DNA from: Linnemannia hyalina
Lineage: Eukaryota; Mortierellomycota; Mortierellomycetes; Mortierellales; Mortierellaceae
NCBI GenBank assembly: GCA_019671135.1
Contig: JAHRHY010000003.1
Span: forward strand, 2,914,001 to 2,978,000
DNA: 64,000 nt
Reading direction: 5' to 3'
This document shows, piece after piece, positions 1 through 11,530 of this stretch (its first letter is position 1; every line of letters begins with the position of its first letter). The position numbers and the translations under genes were made by a program. Under the pieces are notes generated by a model. It worked only from the letters and a program-made list of their open reading frames with translations. It did not search any database and was not told the DNA's origin.

Positions 1-119
1 GGAAGCCTCGCAGTCGAGGGTCAACTGTCTACGATGATGCTACAGTTTTGGAAGGGCGAGTATCTGAACTCTATCAATCGTAAGTCATATATCTGGGATC
101 GGCTTGAGGTCAGTCTGCG

Positions 120-1300
120 ACACCATATGCTGTTGAGGGGCGGAATTTGAACTTGACTGATTGCCATGTCCAGATTGTGCTCGCGCACCCATTCGATGCT
201 ATGACTGCTGCAGGAACAGGACACTAACATTGTCAGGACCGCGTTGTGAGGGGCTTGGAGCTGTCGCTGACTCCGCACAGAACTCGACGTAGGGCGAATG
301 GGGTGGCAGAGTACCCGATGGCGTTGCGGCATAGGGATGTTGTGCGGTGTCCTATTGGCGCTCTTGCGTTCTGCCTCTTTGAGCGTTTCGATGTATGCTT
401 ATCTCATTATGTTGGTGGGCTTGTAGTATGCCATCAATGGCTGGAAGTTGGTGCTAACCCTGCTCATTATGGCGTGCGTTTAGATCATGGATGAGCCAGT
501 CCCAGATTTCAACAACGCGACCGAATGGCCCAACATCAAGATCCTCAAAGCCAAGAACAAACTCAAACCGATCGTTCCCTTAACCCAAAAGCGATCCCTC
601 CAGGACGTCTTCCGCCAATGGAGAATCAACCCACGCCTCTCCTCCTAACGAGGCCGACTTTCTGGCCTCCAAGAATTGAAAAAGATGGACCTTAGCATAT
701 TACGCCCTCGGCAACAACGGCTTCGTGGAATATCGGCGGAGGTGGGACAGGAGCAGAGTGATCGGCATTTGAAGATGAAGAAGGACCATTATATCTCCAA
801 GGAGGATACGTTGAGCTTGTTTGGTATGGCGGGTTTTCCGGATGCAAGGTATTGTCTGTTGAGGGCTCGAGTCGCCCCGGGGTTGGAGCTGCAGAGGTTG
901 GTGTTCCCATGGATTGAAGGGCAGTTCCAGGATACGGATACGGAGGATTGGGAACATGAGTGTAATAGGGTCATGATGCAGGACATTCTTCTGGCAGACG
1001 CGTCGATCAGCACAGTCGCTCAATCTGAACATTCGGTGCAAGCAACCAGCGTCCGGAAGGGTACAACATCCACCACCGCAACACCTCTGAACCAGGAATC
1101 CTCGAACCACCTGGCGAATCACCTTCCAAGCCCTCATCGACGCCAACGCCCAAGCAGGCGTCACCAGGGCGCTAAGCAGAGCAGGAAATAATTGAAGCGA
1201 GGGAATAAGATGCACGATGATTTAAAGCTGCAGAATGCGTTAACGGCTAGGATGATCATGGCACTGACTGATAAAGGGCATTTTGATCCCTTCTGCTGCT
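120..1300 (+). pseudogene. Decayed Crypton-type (Ndc10-domain) tyrosine recombinase
   Basis: Several short coding pieces in different + frames resemble, in order, the Ndc10/Crypton recombinase family. They are a piece near 150-210 (...NLTDCHVQIV), a piece at 306-390 with MALRHRDVVRCPIGALAFCL, a piece from about 487 (FNNATEWPNIKILK), and a piece at 826-920 with AGFPDARYCLLRARV followed by LVFPWIEGQF. The second and last match the typical block order of fungal Ndc10-like proteins (ALRHKD..xCPxGALAFYLF, then GFPxxxxYxLxRA.....LxxxVFP). Stops and frame changes separate every block, so no intact protein is encoded. Crypton elements use a tyrosine recombinase, but I did not see a convincing R-H-R-Y set. 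The family call is from memory of motif patterns; the decay is seen directly. The left edge may lie outside the window. Confidence 0.55.
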
Positions 1301-1609
1301 TGCTCGGCGGCGACGGATTCGTGAGGGGGCGCTTGGCAGGATATGGATACGGTGTTGGGATTTTTGGCTAGATGGGGCGGATGGTGGATCTCGGACACGG
1401 GTCGGTGATATGAGGGGAGGAGGACATTTGCAACCGAGAAGGCCGCCTGCCCCTTTCACACTCTGCCTCAGTCACTTCCTCTTCTCTCTACATCTGCCTC
1501 TACCCAACGTACGTGGAGGAACTACTCATAGCACCCACAGCCTTCTTGTAAACTGAGAATAAACAACATTTTATTTAGCATACATTCGCACGCACCAACC
1601 AATGCCCTT

Positions 1610-2150
1610 TTACAACTGAGCGGCAGGAATCCCATTTTCAAGAACACAAGGCCCACCCGCAATCACCTGCATCCCTTTCTCCTTTGCAAATTCAAGCGCG
1701 GCGTCAGATTCCACGCCCGGTTGAAGCCAGACACGACGGATCCCATTCTTGTGGGCTTCTTCCAGGATGGATTTGGTGACTGTTGGAGGGGTGATGATGG
1801 AAACGTGGTAGTCGGAGAGTGTGCCTGGGAGGGAGGAAAGGCTGGAAACGCAAGGGAGGGATTCGATGGTGGGTTCTTTTGGGTTTACGGGCGTTACGGA
1901 AGGGTAGCCGTTTTCTTGGTACCTGTTTCGATCGGTTGTTGAAGAGTGTTGGAGCGTGGGAAGTTTTGTTAAGCGATTGAGGTAAGAAGAGGGTGATAGG
2001 GCACAAGGAAGGTGAAAGTAGTGCTTACCAGCGGAGGACTTTGTTGCCGAACTTTGAACGGTTTGTGGAGGCGCCGACGACGGCGAACTTTTGCTCGGCA
2101 GAGGAGAAGAATTCGCGGATGAAGAGTGCCGTTGCAGCTTGGGAGGCCAT
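1610..2150 (-). CDS. CoA-binding domain protein (YccU-like)
   Basis: This is a small Rossmann-fold protein of 144 residues, of the CoA_binding family. Two exons (2150-2029 and 1922-1610) join across a 106-base GT-AG intron in consistent phase. The N-terminal part carries KFAVVGASTNRSKFGNK, the nucleotide-binding loop typical of this family. The second exon continues with YPSVTPVNPK and later RRVWLQPGVESD and AGGPCVLE, the usual conserved blocks. Length fits the bacterial and fungal homologues (about 135-150 residues). The start is the first Met before the conserved region; an upstream in-frame Met at 2243 would only add a Ser/His-rich leader. The exact substrate is unknown in the family. It is divergently arranged with the SmgGDS-like gene, with 345 bases between the starts. 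Confidence 0.85.
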
Positions 2151-2495
2151 AGTGTGAGGTTGGGAGTGAGAGGAGGAGGAGGAGTGAGTGAGTGATACCG
2201 AAAGTATGGGCAATGGGTTTAATAATCCGCGAATGGAAGTCACATTTCATATGTCGTGTCCTTCAAGAAAGGCTGCAACGTGTGAACGTTCTGGCAAAAA
2301 GAAGGGAGTTGGACAAGGCCACCGCGCTTCCTTTCTTCTTCTTCTTCTTCTTCTTCATCTCTTTTCATCTACAACTTTACCACTTTTCATCTCTCTCACA
2401 CACACACATTCAAAGCACACACCCCCCTTTCCTCCCATCCATCAACTCTCTTCTCACATCTCTTACGTTTACTTTACACCAAGAACAAGCGTTTA
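2151..2495. promoter_or_regulatory. Divergent intergenic promoter region with CTT microsatellite
   Basis: This 345-base gap separates two divergent starts and must hold both promoters. It contains a (CTT)n run at about 2332-2356 and a pyrimidine-rich stretch up to the + gene start. I see no clear TATA box. Confidence 0.4.
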
Positions 2496-4823
2496 ATGAT
2501 GTCCTCGAACACAGGTTCGCCTTTCTTCGTGTCAAGGAACACTAATGCGTTTGGCCATCCTCCAAGTCATGAACGCCATGACTAAACGTTGACATCACTT
2601 TTCGTTTTGATACCCTCCTATAGAACTCACACCTCAAGACGATGCCAGTTTCGCCAACCTGGTCCAGGATATCAAGCTGTCGTCCTCCAGTAAAGTGCCC
2701 CGGATCATTGAAATTTTCGATCAGTGTGCTCATGTTTCCTTGGCGCAATGGTTTCTTATCTTCCTTTGCGAACTTTTTATTTATTTTCGAATAGACCCAT
2801 CAGCAGTAGAAGCCCATCTTCCAGGAGTGGTCGATCGATTGGAGGCAGCATTGGCAAAACTTGAGCAGGATGGAAACCATCAGGATAGTTGGGACCAGGT
2901 CTCGAACACCTTTCAATTCTTGGCCGATTCTGCCAGAGAAGGTACATTTGTGAGGAGGAAGAGGACCATAGCCATCACAGCAGGTGGTCAAGACCTTGTT
3001 TCTATCCCCCCTTTCCCTTTCCTCTTATCCGTCTATTCAAGGAATATGCCAATGTTTGCAAACATTTAACACATTTCACTACACACATTACCCCTCATGA
3101 CCCCCTTTTCTGACGCCCTGACCTCGTTCTATTCGTTGTTCTATATTGATGACTTAGAAAAGGCAAGGACACCAATTGGAGAGTCTCAAGCTGTCGCTCT
3201 GTTGGTACAGATCGAGGCATTGAACAAGCAGCGTCTGCCTCATGTGGATATCCAGGCACTCCGTGTTCTGGCCAACATCTGCGTTGATCATGGTAAATAC
3301 GACTTGATACTTTATAACCTGCACGCTCGAGCTCGCTGTCGACATGTTTTTCTTGGCAAGATTGTTTGTTGGTGTTGACAACCTTCTTTCTCTCTCCATT
3401 GTTCCGTAAATCAATGTAGAGGCAAACAGGAACAAGGTGCTTGAGGCTGGCGCATTCGAGACGATCAACGATGTCCTTAGGAGCTCGACGAACCCAGATG
3501 CTGTCAAGACTGCATGTGGCGCCCTCTTGAATACCACCATGGCATGCGGTAAGAGACCAGAAACATTATGAAGCTCCCTGTTATATGTTCGCTTGTCAGT
3601 GCTGTTGGAGGACCAGGATCGGGATTGGATTATACTGATGTCGTTTCTTCTCTCTCTCTCTCCCTCTCCTTATGGTTTCCTGCTAATAGAGGCCGCACAG
3701 ACAAAAGTCATCGAATTGGGCACCATTGAGTCACTGCTAAAGGTGTTAAAGTCTGACGACATTGACGGTAACGAGGTCAGCATGACCATCGCTGCCCGTG
3801 TCACTGCCAACTTGTGCGAGAGAGGTATGTTCTTGCTCACCCTTACCTTTTCTTTCGGTTTGGCAACGACTTTCAAAGTCCATTTGGTATGATTGACACA
3901 ACTCTAATCTTTGCATTATTTGTGATCTGAATATAGATGGTGGTTCACAGTCGGTTATCAAGTTTTCAGGGATTAACACAGTGGTTCAGCTACTGGTCAG
4001 GACATCAAAGGACGTTGAGGGATACATGGACCTTTTCGACGCAGCAACCGATATTATGCGCGCTGTGGCCTCAAAGGAACCTGCTCAGGTCGCCATTCAG
4101 AAGGAAGGACTTTTCATCCCCCTGATGGAGATTCTTGAGCACACTGGGATCTCGGACGAAGGAAAAACAGAGGAGGAGAAGAAGGAGGACGACAAAAAGT
4201 TTGGAGAGACCAAGGCAGCCATTGTCGAAGTCGTCGTGTCTGCTACTCTTGCAGGTAAGGAAAAAAAGGGGGAGCGCCTTTTTCGCAGAAATCTGTTCTT
4301 TTTGTTGCATAAGGAAGTGGAATGGCAGATGTGAATCGACTGTAACAAACGTCTGTTACGATAATATCGATAGATGAGAACATGGTGCCGGTGTTCAACG
4401 ACAAAGATGTCATGGAGCGGTTCCTTACTTGGCTCAAACTGTCTGATCGGGAAGATTTGCAAGCATGTGCTGCACTCTGTTTGGGCAACGTTGCACGATC
4501 AGGTAATTTGGATAGTGAACATGCATGAATGTGCTTGCACTTTGCATATACATATGCATACGCGAGGCGTTCTTGAAGTACAGGATCACTCATGTACTTT
4601 TTGTCTCTTACCCCTATTTGTGTACTGTAGATGACCACTGCGTCAAGTTAGTGCACGAATACCATGCGGTGGAGCCTTTGATCCATGTCGTCCGCAAGGC
4701 GACTGACTTGAAAGCTAGCCATGCCGCCACAGGAGTTCTCCGCAATCTTGCCCTAGCAGGTAACTATCAATATTCTATTCGTTTGAGCAACGCATGCGGT
4801 GTTTTGCAGCAGAATATTGATTC

Positions 4824-4854
<31 letters not shown>

Positions 4855-5854
4855 GATGACACTGTATTTAGAGAGGAACAGGGAATTGATGGGAAATGCT
4901 GGCGTGATTCAGGCATGCTTCCCATTGCTCAAGAAGGACAATGCTCTCCCACTCCAGGCCAACGTTGTCGGCATCCTCAAGCGTCTCAGCACCAACGACG
5001 GACACAATACGATCCGTATCATCTCTGGTCGTGAACCCTTTGAGACTCTGTCCTCAACCCCCAACAACGAGGGCGATATCGAGACACCCCTGTCGAGCCT
5101 GGTGGACGTAATTGGCAGGAGTGATGATTTCCCATTGAAGAGCGAGGGTACCAGGACGTTGTGTAACTTGGTCAAGGTGACTTGGGGCAGCGAGGGTATG
5201 CGGGAGTTTGATACGAGATCGATTACGGTGCTGCAGCAGACGTTGAATAAGGCGGATGTAGTTCTTCCTATTGCGGCCATGACCCGGAACCCCAAGTACC
5301 TTGTGCTCCAGAACGAGGGTGTGATTGCCTTAACCCTCTTGGTCACCAGTCCTTCGCAAGGTAAACCAATAATCCAGCTTTTATTTGTATCTTCCATTCT
5401 AGAAACCAGTCTTTTGTTTTGTCGATATCAATTACTGACCGCTGGTTTTTTTTTTTTTTTTACACTTTCTGGTTGGAAATCATTAGACAAGAATGCGGTG
5501 CTGGACTCGCTGGTGTCGGTCGAATTAACACCCCAACCCGACCCGGAGGCAACCATCTCCGAAGAACCTCTCGACCAAACCAAACCCTTAACGCTCCTCG
5601 AAAGTCTCCTCAGTCTCATCAAGAACCAGGATGGAAAATGCCCCGACGAGGTCAGGACAAATGTATGTGTGTTCCTGAGGAACGCGCTGGATACGGCGGC
5701 GAGGGAGGGTGAGGACCCGGCGTACTTGACTTTCTTGAAGAGTTCTGGGATTAAGGATTCGTTGGGTGAGGTTTTGGAGGGTTTGGATAAAGAGGGGAAG
5801 AAGAGTCCTTTGGTGAAGCATGCTCTTCAGGAGGTGCTTTCGCGTTTGGCGTAG
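2496..5854 (+). CDS. RAP1GDS1: SmgGDS/RAP1GDS1-like armadillo-repeat GTPase exchange factor
   Basis: Ten exons encode about 700-722 residues of helical repeats. Exons: 2496-2514, 2624-2941, 3158-3292, 3420-3548, 3690-3824, 3937-4254, 4374-4502, 4631-4759, 4872-5360 and 5487-5854. All nine introns are GT-AG and all fall in phase 1. Armadillo signatures recur (LRVLANICVDHEANRNKV, ACAALCLGNVARSD, ATGVLRNLALAERNR), and the order and length fit SmgGDS (human about 607 residues), which binds prenylated Rho/Rap GTPases in the cytosol and promotes their membrane delivery. An acidic Lys/Glu stretch at about codons 320-340 replaces a loop. A doubtful extra intron may remove 2726-2794, where the translation becomes hydrophobic; only a weak donor (GTGCTC) fits the phase. 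Introns 8 and 9 contain long poly-T runs (4829-4854 and 5445-5461). The GTPase partner cannot be read from sequence. Confidence 0.85.
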
Positions 5855-6774
5855 ATGGACAGTTGATAGGTGGGGGGGTTGAGGTAGACACTACTGTACT
5901 TGCTTATTTACTTTGTTTCGGCTTGAGTAAATCCTCTTTTTTTCATAATAGTCTTTTGGTATTAAGGTTGATGTTTAGATAATGGCTAGATGTGGTTTGC
6001 TATTGTAATAGGATGCCAAGTCGGATGCGATGACGACTGTGATGATGACGATGATGATAATGAAGGGGGCTATCGGAAATGAGAAGGGGGCCACTACGTG
6101 TAGCGAAAAAGCGCAAGTACTGTACATGTGAGCAAGTATGTAAGTGTATGGGTGGCGAAGGGTAGCAGGGTCAAGGGAGATGGTATGGGAGCGTGGCGAG
6201 TCGTTGAAGGTGAGACTGATCACAAGAGGTAATTGTGTTTTCTACTCCAACTCGAGGAGAGACATTCAACCGCGGCGCAGGGAAACTGAGGACGACGCCG
6301 ATGATCACCAGCAGCAAGTGCAACCTCGAGACGACGAAGCGGGTTACCAAGATGTTGGGAGAACGTTTGTTATATCTCGGTGGGCCGTGCAACTCACACA
6401 ACACAGCACTTTTCATATCGGTCCTCTCTCAACGCGCGACGCGTTTTGTGTCTCGCCTGTTGTTGTTTGATCAGCTCCACACAGCAAAAAAAAAAAAAAA
6501 AACGCATTCGACCTGATCTTCTTTTTACTTCCTTGAGTGTGGCCACCCCCGCTTATCCCTTCCTCAAAGCAAAGCGCCATCTATTTTTTTTTTGTTTGTT
6601 CAGTTTTATTTCATTACTGTTGATATGCGTATGGTAGTGAGAGGTTTGCGAATGAATGCGTTGTCTAAAAAATGCCAAGAAAGAGAGAGAGAGAGGTGAT
6701 AAGAAAAAGAAAAAAGATATACGAAAACTACAAGAGTTCGTTCCCAAAACGAAAAGGATCCATGTTGGGATGAC
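5855..6774. other. Intergenic, tail-to-tail region
   Basis: This is the shared 3' flank of the SmgGDS-like gene (+) and NOP53 (-). It contains poly-A and poly-T runs (6485-6502, 6585-6593) and a short GA run near 6684. No coding signal is convincing on either strand. Confidence 0.5.
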
Positions 6775-8516
6775 CTAAGCGTGGTTAGGGTTGTCGAAAC
6801 GCTTGTAAGAGTGCTTCTCGTATGTCTTGAGTCTGTATCTGCGACGCTTGCTATTATTTTCAACAAAGACAAAAAAAAAAAAAAAAGAAAGAAATGGTTA
6901 GAGGCAAGATAAATGTGTATAGGACATGACGGAGAACACAAGAAAGAATAATGGCAGGAACGTACGCAACGGGGACACGGGGCTCGATAAGGTTGCGCTC
7001 GACAAAGCTCTGGAACCGGTCCTTCATCAAACTGCCCTCGGGCTTGAGCTGTCTCAATGAGTCGGCCAGCTCATCCTGAAGCTGGACGTGTATCCTCTCC
7101 TTGGGGATGCTATTTGAAAGAAGAAAAGGACATGAAGAAAGGAAAGGGGTTAGAACAGTATAAACATCAGCGTTTAGATTTGGCATAACAAAATACAAAA
7201 AGGGGAAAGTGAGGACATACTTGAATCGTCCGACGCGCTTCATGCCGGCCCTCTCCTTCTCTTCCTTCTTTTGCTCGTTCTCAAGACGCTTGGCCTCCAC
7301 CTCAGCCTCCTCTTCCTCGACAGTCTTGATGATCTCCTTGACGCGGTTAGTCTGCTTGATTAACTCCTTGTGTCTCTTGATCTCAGCCTCCTTCTTGGCC
7401 GTCTCGGCCGCACGAGCCAAACGGTTCCGCTCAGCGATCGACTTTTTGCCCTTCTTCTTAGGCTTGGGAGCGTCAGTATCGTCCTTGCTATCCTCTGCCT
7501 CATCCTCAGACTCCTCCTCGTCGTCAGAATCCTCCAAGAGACCACCAGTCTGATCGTCGAATGAAATCATAGCATCGAGCTCCTTGGGGTAAGCCAACTT
7601 GCTGTCAACCTTCTCCCTTTGGTGCAAGATCCTCAACTCCTCATTGTGAGCCAGACGAAGCAATCCCTGATGATCCTGCATGGTAGGGTTATAAGACGCA
7701 CCAGGGTGAGCCTCCTTGACAGCTGGCAAAGAAACCTTCTGCTTCTGCTTGAACGACCGTGGCGCCTTGGCCGTAACTTTTGTCACAATCTCGCCAACAA
7801 AGTCACCAATCATATCCTCATCCGAATCACCACTATCCTGTTCCTGTTCCTGCTCCTGCTTCTGCTCACCATCGCTTCCCCAGACATCAAACCGACCAGC
7901 AGCCTTGGTAGCATCTGTGGTTCCAGACCGACCGAGGGGCTTGTTAACGGGGGCGAACAAAGAGGTCGAAGTCCTGCGCTTGATCATGTCCAACAATCTT
8001 GCCTTCTCGGCCTTAGAGATCTTGGTATTGGCCTTGTGGGTGGCCGTGGCGGCGTTGATGGGGGCCGAGGTAGAGACGGCCTTGTGACGACCGCTGACGG
8101 CAGGGATCTTGGACCGCTCGGCCAGGATCTCGTCCATCTTGAGGGGACGGTTCTTGCGGAGCTCCTTTTGAACCTTGCCGTCTCCTGCTGTGTCCATCGT
8201 GAACAGCGCATCATCTGTCTTTTGGTGCACCTTTCCACTATTTGTTGGTTGGGATATTTAGTAGAGGTGAGTGCTTTTTCCCTCGGGTCCGAATTGATTG
8301 TCGTTTCTTTTATGTTACAAACAGGGCATGCGTGAGAGTGTGCCAGTCTCCTATTTACCCAGTGGTGCGCTCTTCGGCTCTGAGCTCATCGAGGGTCTGC
8401 TCGACGTCGGTGATGTCGACATTCTTGCGCCAGGCCTTCTTGCCCTTACGGGAGGAGGACTTCTTGCGGTTCAGTCCGTTTCCAGTAGGTGCGGGTTTCT
8501 CGACAACCGTTGACAT
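6775..8516 (-). CDS. NOP53: NOP53/GLTSCR2-like ribosome biogenesis protein
   Basis: Four exons (8516-8359, 8237-7221, 7109-6966, 6850-6775) encode 464 residues with agreeing intron phases. The product is expected in the nucleolus, where NOP53 helps late 60S maturation and docks the exosome-associated helicase Mtr4. N-terminal RKGKKAWRKNVDITDVE is the family hallmark. It is followed by FDVWGSDG, then VKEAHPGASYNPTMQDHQ, which is the best-known conserved block, then an acidic EDSDDEEE run and long Lys/Glu helices. The C-terminus ends in the basic KRRRYRLKTYEKHSYKRFD block. The usual AIM motif for Mtr4 (LxPR-like) was not clearly found. Family identity is firm from the order of blocks. Confidence 0.93.
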
Positions 8517-8927
8517 TGTATATGTATGTGTGGATGTGTGAAGAGAAGGAAGGGAGGAAGGTAAAGGAGAGAGGAAAGGGGGGAAAGGGAGAGTGAGAAG
8601 GGAGAGAGTGATGAGTGTGTGAAGCTGTAAGGTTGGTTGATGTGGCCTACAGTTGAATGGGCCTGTTCACTGAGAAGGTGCACAAGAAAAAAAAAAAAAA
8701 AAAAAAAAAGCGTGCCTTGCGAGTGGCTTAGTATTCAATTCAATCAACAAATCCGACCGCTGCTGGTTCGTTCTCTCTTGGGACCTTTCTAAAAGCAGTC
8801 CCTTCTCGCTCGACCTTTCGAGCGCCCGTTGCCGTCGTACACGCCTATTAATACGCAGTTTGTGTTTCTCACACTCTTCCATCACTCTCTCCTTCCCCCT
8901 TCTTTCCATTCACATCAAAAAAAGAAA
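8517..8927. promoter_or_regulatory. Divergent promoter region NOP53 / aldehyde dehydrogenase
   Basis: These 411 bases separate divergent starts. They contain a purine-rich tract on the NOP53 side, a 23-base poly-A run (8687-8709), and a pyrimidine-rich leader just before the dehydrogenase ATG. The AT-rich TATTAATA at about 8846 is a possible TATA-like element for the + gene, though weak. Confidence 0.35.
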
Positions 8928-10406
8928 ATGTTCTCCATTAAGACATCAAAAGGCCCAGTCTCATTCACACGCTTCGTCGGTCCCTTCATCAACGGCAAGT
9001 TCCAGCCCTCCCTCGCCGCAACACCCTCCAGGAAACCCCTCCTCAACCCCTGTACCGAGGAGCTTCTCGAGAACGTCGAAGAGGCCGGCCCTGAGGACGT
9101 TGATGCCGCCGTCAAGTCTGCACAGGCCGCCCTCAAGGGTCCCTGGAAGAGCTTTACAGGCCGCAAACGCCGTAACGTCCTCCTTGATATCGCCCAGGCT
9201 GTTGAGCGGAACATATGGAACTTGACGGTTCTTGAGGCGGCATGCGGTAAACCGTTGGAGGAGGCCAAGTTCGATATTGAGGAGGTGGTCGAGTGCTTCC
9301 GGTACTTTGCTGGACATGCTGATAAGCTCCATGGACAGAACTTTGCGACGGAGGATAATCACAAGTCTTATACGGTCCGCAAGCCTGTCGGTGTCTGTGG
9401 GTTGATTACTTCCTTCAATTACCCCCTCGTCCTCGCCGCCTGGAAGATCGCCCCTGCGCTCGCATGTGGTAACGCCATCATCCTAAAGCCAGCACCCCAA
9501 ACACCTCTTTCGTCGCTGATGCTCGGTGAACTCATTGCGAAATACACTGACCTACCTCACGGTGTGTTCAATGTCCTGCCTGGAGGCGAGGCCGTTGGAT
9601 CGGCGATCGTCAACCACAAGGACATTCACAAGTGCAGCTTCACAGGATCCGGTGGGGTCGGTCGCAAGGTCATGGCGGGCGCTGCTCAATCCAACCTCAA
9701 AAAGGTCACCCTCGAGCTTGGCGGCAAGAGTCCACTGATTGTCTTTGCCGATGCAGATCTCGACCAGGCTGTTGAGGATGTTTTTGGAGCCATCTTCTCC
9801 AACATGGGCCAGAACTGCTGTGCGGGGTCGCGTCTCTTCCTCGAGAAGGGGATTGAGACAGATTTCCTCAAGAAGCTGAAGGCACGCGTGGAGGAGGTTA
9901 AGATTGGCGACACTCTGGACGAAGCCTACAATTTTGGAACCATGGTCGATCGAGTCCAGTTTGAGCGGGTGTTGAACTTTATTGAGAGGGCTAAGAAGGA
10001 CGGCGATTCGGAGCTGCTGGTCGGCGGTAAGCGTCATGGCGACAAGGGCTACTTTATCGAGCCGACCATCTTCCACAACGTCAAGGAGACGGCCATGATT
10101 GCGACCGAAGAGGTCTTTGGGCCCGTTCTGTCGGTCATGAAGCCCTTCTCCTCCCTCGAAGAAGTCTTGGAGAGGGCTAATGCTACCCCATATGGCTTGG
10201 CCTCAGGAGTGTGGACCAAGGACCTGACCAAAGCGGAGCACTGTGTCCAGGAACTGGAGGCGGGTGTGACTTGGATCAACTGCTATAACCTGTGCTCGAG
10301 TCACCTGCCCTTTGGCGGTGTCAAGGCCAGCGGCTTTGGCAAGGACCTTGGTGCTGAGGCCCTGGATGAATACACCACCATTAAAGCAGTAACCATCCGC
10401 GTCTGA
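8928..10406 (+). CDS. NAD(P)-dependent aldehyde dehydrogenase
   Basis: A single uninterrupted exon encodes 492 residues, the usual length for the ALDH superfamily, which oxidises aldehydes to acids. Visible motifs: FNYPLVLAAWKIAPALACGN and LKPAPQTP (cofactor pocket), FTGSGGVGRKV (nucleotide-binding turn), LELGGKSP with the general base Glu263, and GQNCCAGSR with the catalytic Cys at about 297. EEVFGPVLSVM and the C-terminal PFGGVKASGFGKDLG complete the family set. The start chosen is the ATG after an A-rich leader (AAAAGAAAATG); an upstream in-frame ATG at 8829 would add 33 residues with no family match. No peroxisomal or clear mitochondrial signal is seen, so a cytosolic place is likely. The substrate is not predictable. 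It is the only larger gene here without introns. Confidence 0.93.
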   Translation: MFSIKTSKGPVSFTRFVGPFINGKFQPSLAATPSRKPLLNPCTEELLENVEEAGPEDVDAAVKSAQAALKGPWKSFTGRKRRNVLLDIAQAVERNIWNLTVLEAACGKPLEEAKFDIEEVVECFRYFAGHADKLHGQNFATEDNHKSYTVRKPVGVCGLITSFNYPLVLAAWKIAPALACGNAIILKPAPQTPLSSLMLGELIAKYTDLPHGVFNVLPGGEAVGSAIVNHKDIHKCSFTGSGGVGRKVMAGAAQSNLKKVTLELGGKSPLIVFADADLDQAVEDVFGAIFSNMGQNCCAGSRLFLEKGIETDFLKKLKARVEEVKIGDTLDEAYNFGTMVDRVQFERVLNFIERAKKDGDSELLVGGKRHGDKGYFIEPTIFHNVKETAMIATEEVFGPVLSVMKPFSSLEEVLERANATPYGLASGVWTKDLTKAEHCVQELEAGVTWINCYNLCSSHLPFGGVKASGFGKDLGAEALDEYTTIKAVTIRV

Positions 10407-11530
10407 TTGATCCACTTTCCTCTTCTCTCCCTTTTGCTTTCTGCATTCTTTTGCATGGATAGACCATTTGCAAAATAAAAAGAACAATGTACATTATCTC
10501 CATCATCTTTCTTGAAAGGCCTTGTCATCATGCAATTACTCGGTGATTTTATGCGTTATGCTCTTGGTCAATGCGGAAATGATTCCTTTGCTTCGCAGAG
10601 AGTGAGAGAGGCAAGACATGTGCTTACTCTCGTCGATAGGCCCTCCTCACCCTCCCTAGACAAGTGCGGATCGACAATGACAATGACAAGAACAGCAAAA
10701 CAACAACAAAGCAGCAAAAAGGGGCAAAGTGGGACAAAATTACAAATATGTTGGAGAGAGGGACGAGTCTTTGTGAAGAGCTGTCCATCCACGCGACAAA
10801 GCCAGCTGTGTCCGGTGGGATAAGAGAGTGAGTGGATGACACCACAACAACAAGACAACAAGGGTCAGATGAAGATGACTTGGTCGTCTGTGGTGTCTGC
10901 TGGTTGGTTCGATAGCGACAGCAGTAAAATGTAGTAGCCTGGACCATCCACCCATTTGTCTACCCCCAACAATAACAACCAAGGCTTAGTTCGATCGGGC
11001 TTATTGTTCCCGTTCCTTGTATGCATCAGTTCTTTCATGTAATTTCTCCTCTTTCCTTCTTTACCATCCCTATCTCTTTCCTTCCTTCCTTCCTTCCTTC
11101 TTTCCTTCTTCTTATTTCCTTCTGCGTTATCCGTTCTTCCTCTCTACCCTCGACAACTCAATAAAATAACCGTCCTTCCTACTTTCCAATCCTCACTCAC
11201 ATTCCCGCCTAGCGCCAACGACAATATCGGACTGACACACAGCAGGACCACCCAACCTCAACCTTTTCCCTTTTCCTCCATCCTTATCCACTATCTCCCT
11301 CACTCTACCTCCCTCACTCTCGCTCTCTCTCTCTCTCTCTCACACACACTCTCTCTCTCTCTCTCACTATCTCTCTCTCATTATCTCTCACTATCTCTCT
11401 CTCATTATCTCTCACTATCTCACTATCTCTGGCAGCTGTACCGCACCTTTCGACACACCCTGCCCTTTCCTCTACTACATCCTCCTTTCTTCGCTTTACT
11501 CCATCGGCATAACAGGAACTTCACATACTT
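10407..11530. other. Intergenic, pyrimidine-rich
   Basis: This 3' flank of the dehydrogenase holds an AATAAA-like signal near 10476, (CTTT/CCTT)n at 11082-11112, and a CT/CACACT-rich tract at 11321-11430. A short open stretch at 11437-11560 (frame with CPFLYYILLSSLYSIG) might be an extra 5' exon of the next gene, but no donor fits well. Confidence 0.4.

Noticed and set aside
6144..6516. Small open frames between the SmgGDS-like gene and NOP53
   Set aside because: No conserved motif, no intron signal pattern and overlapping frames on both strands; probably chance.
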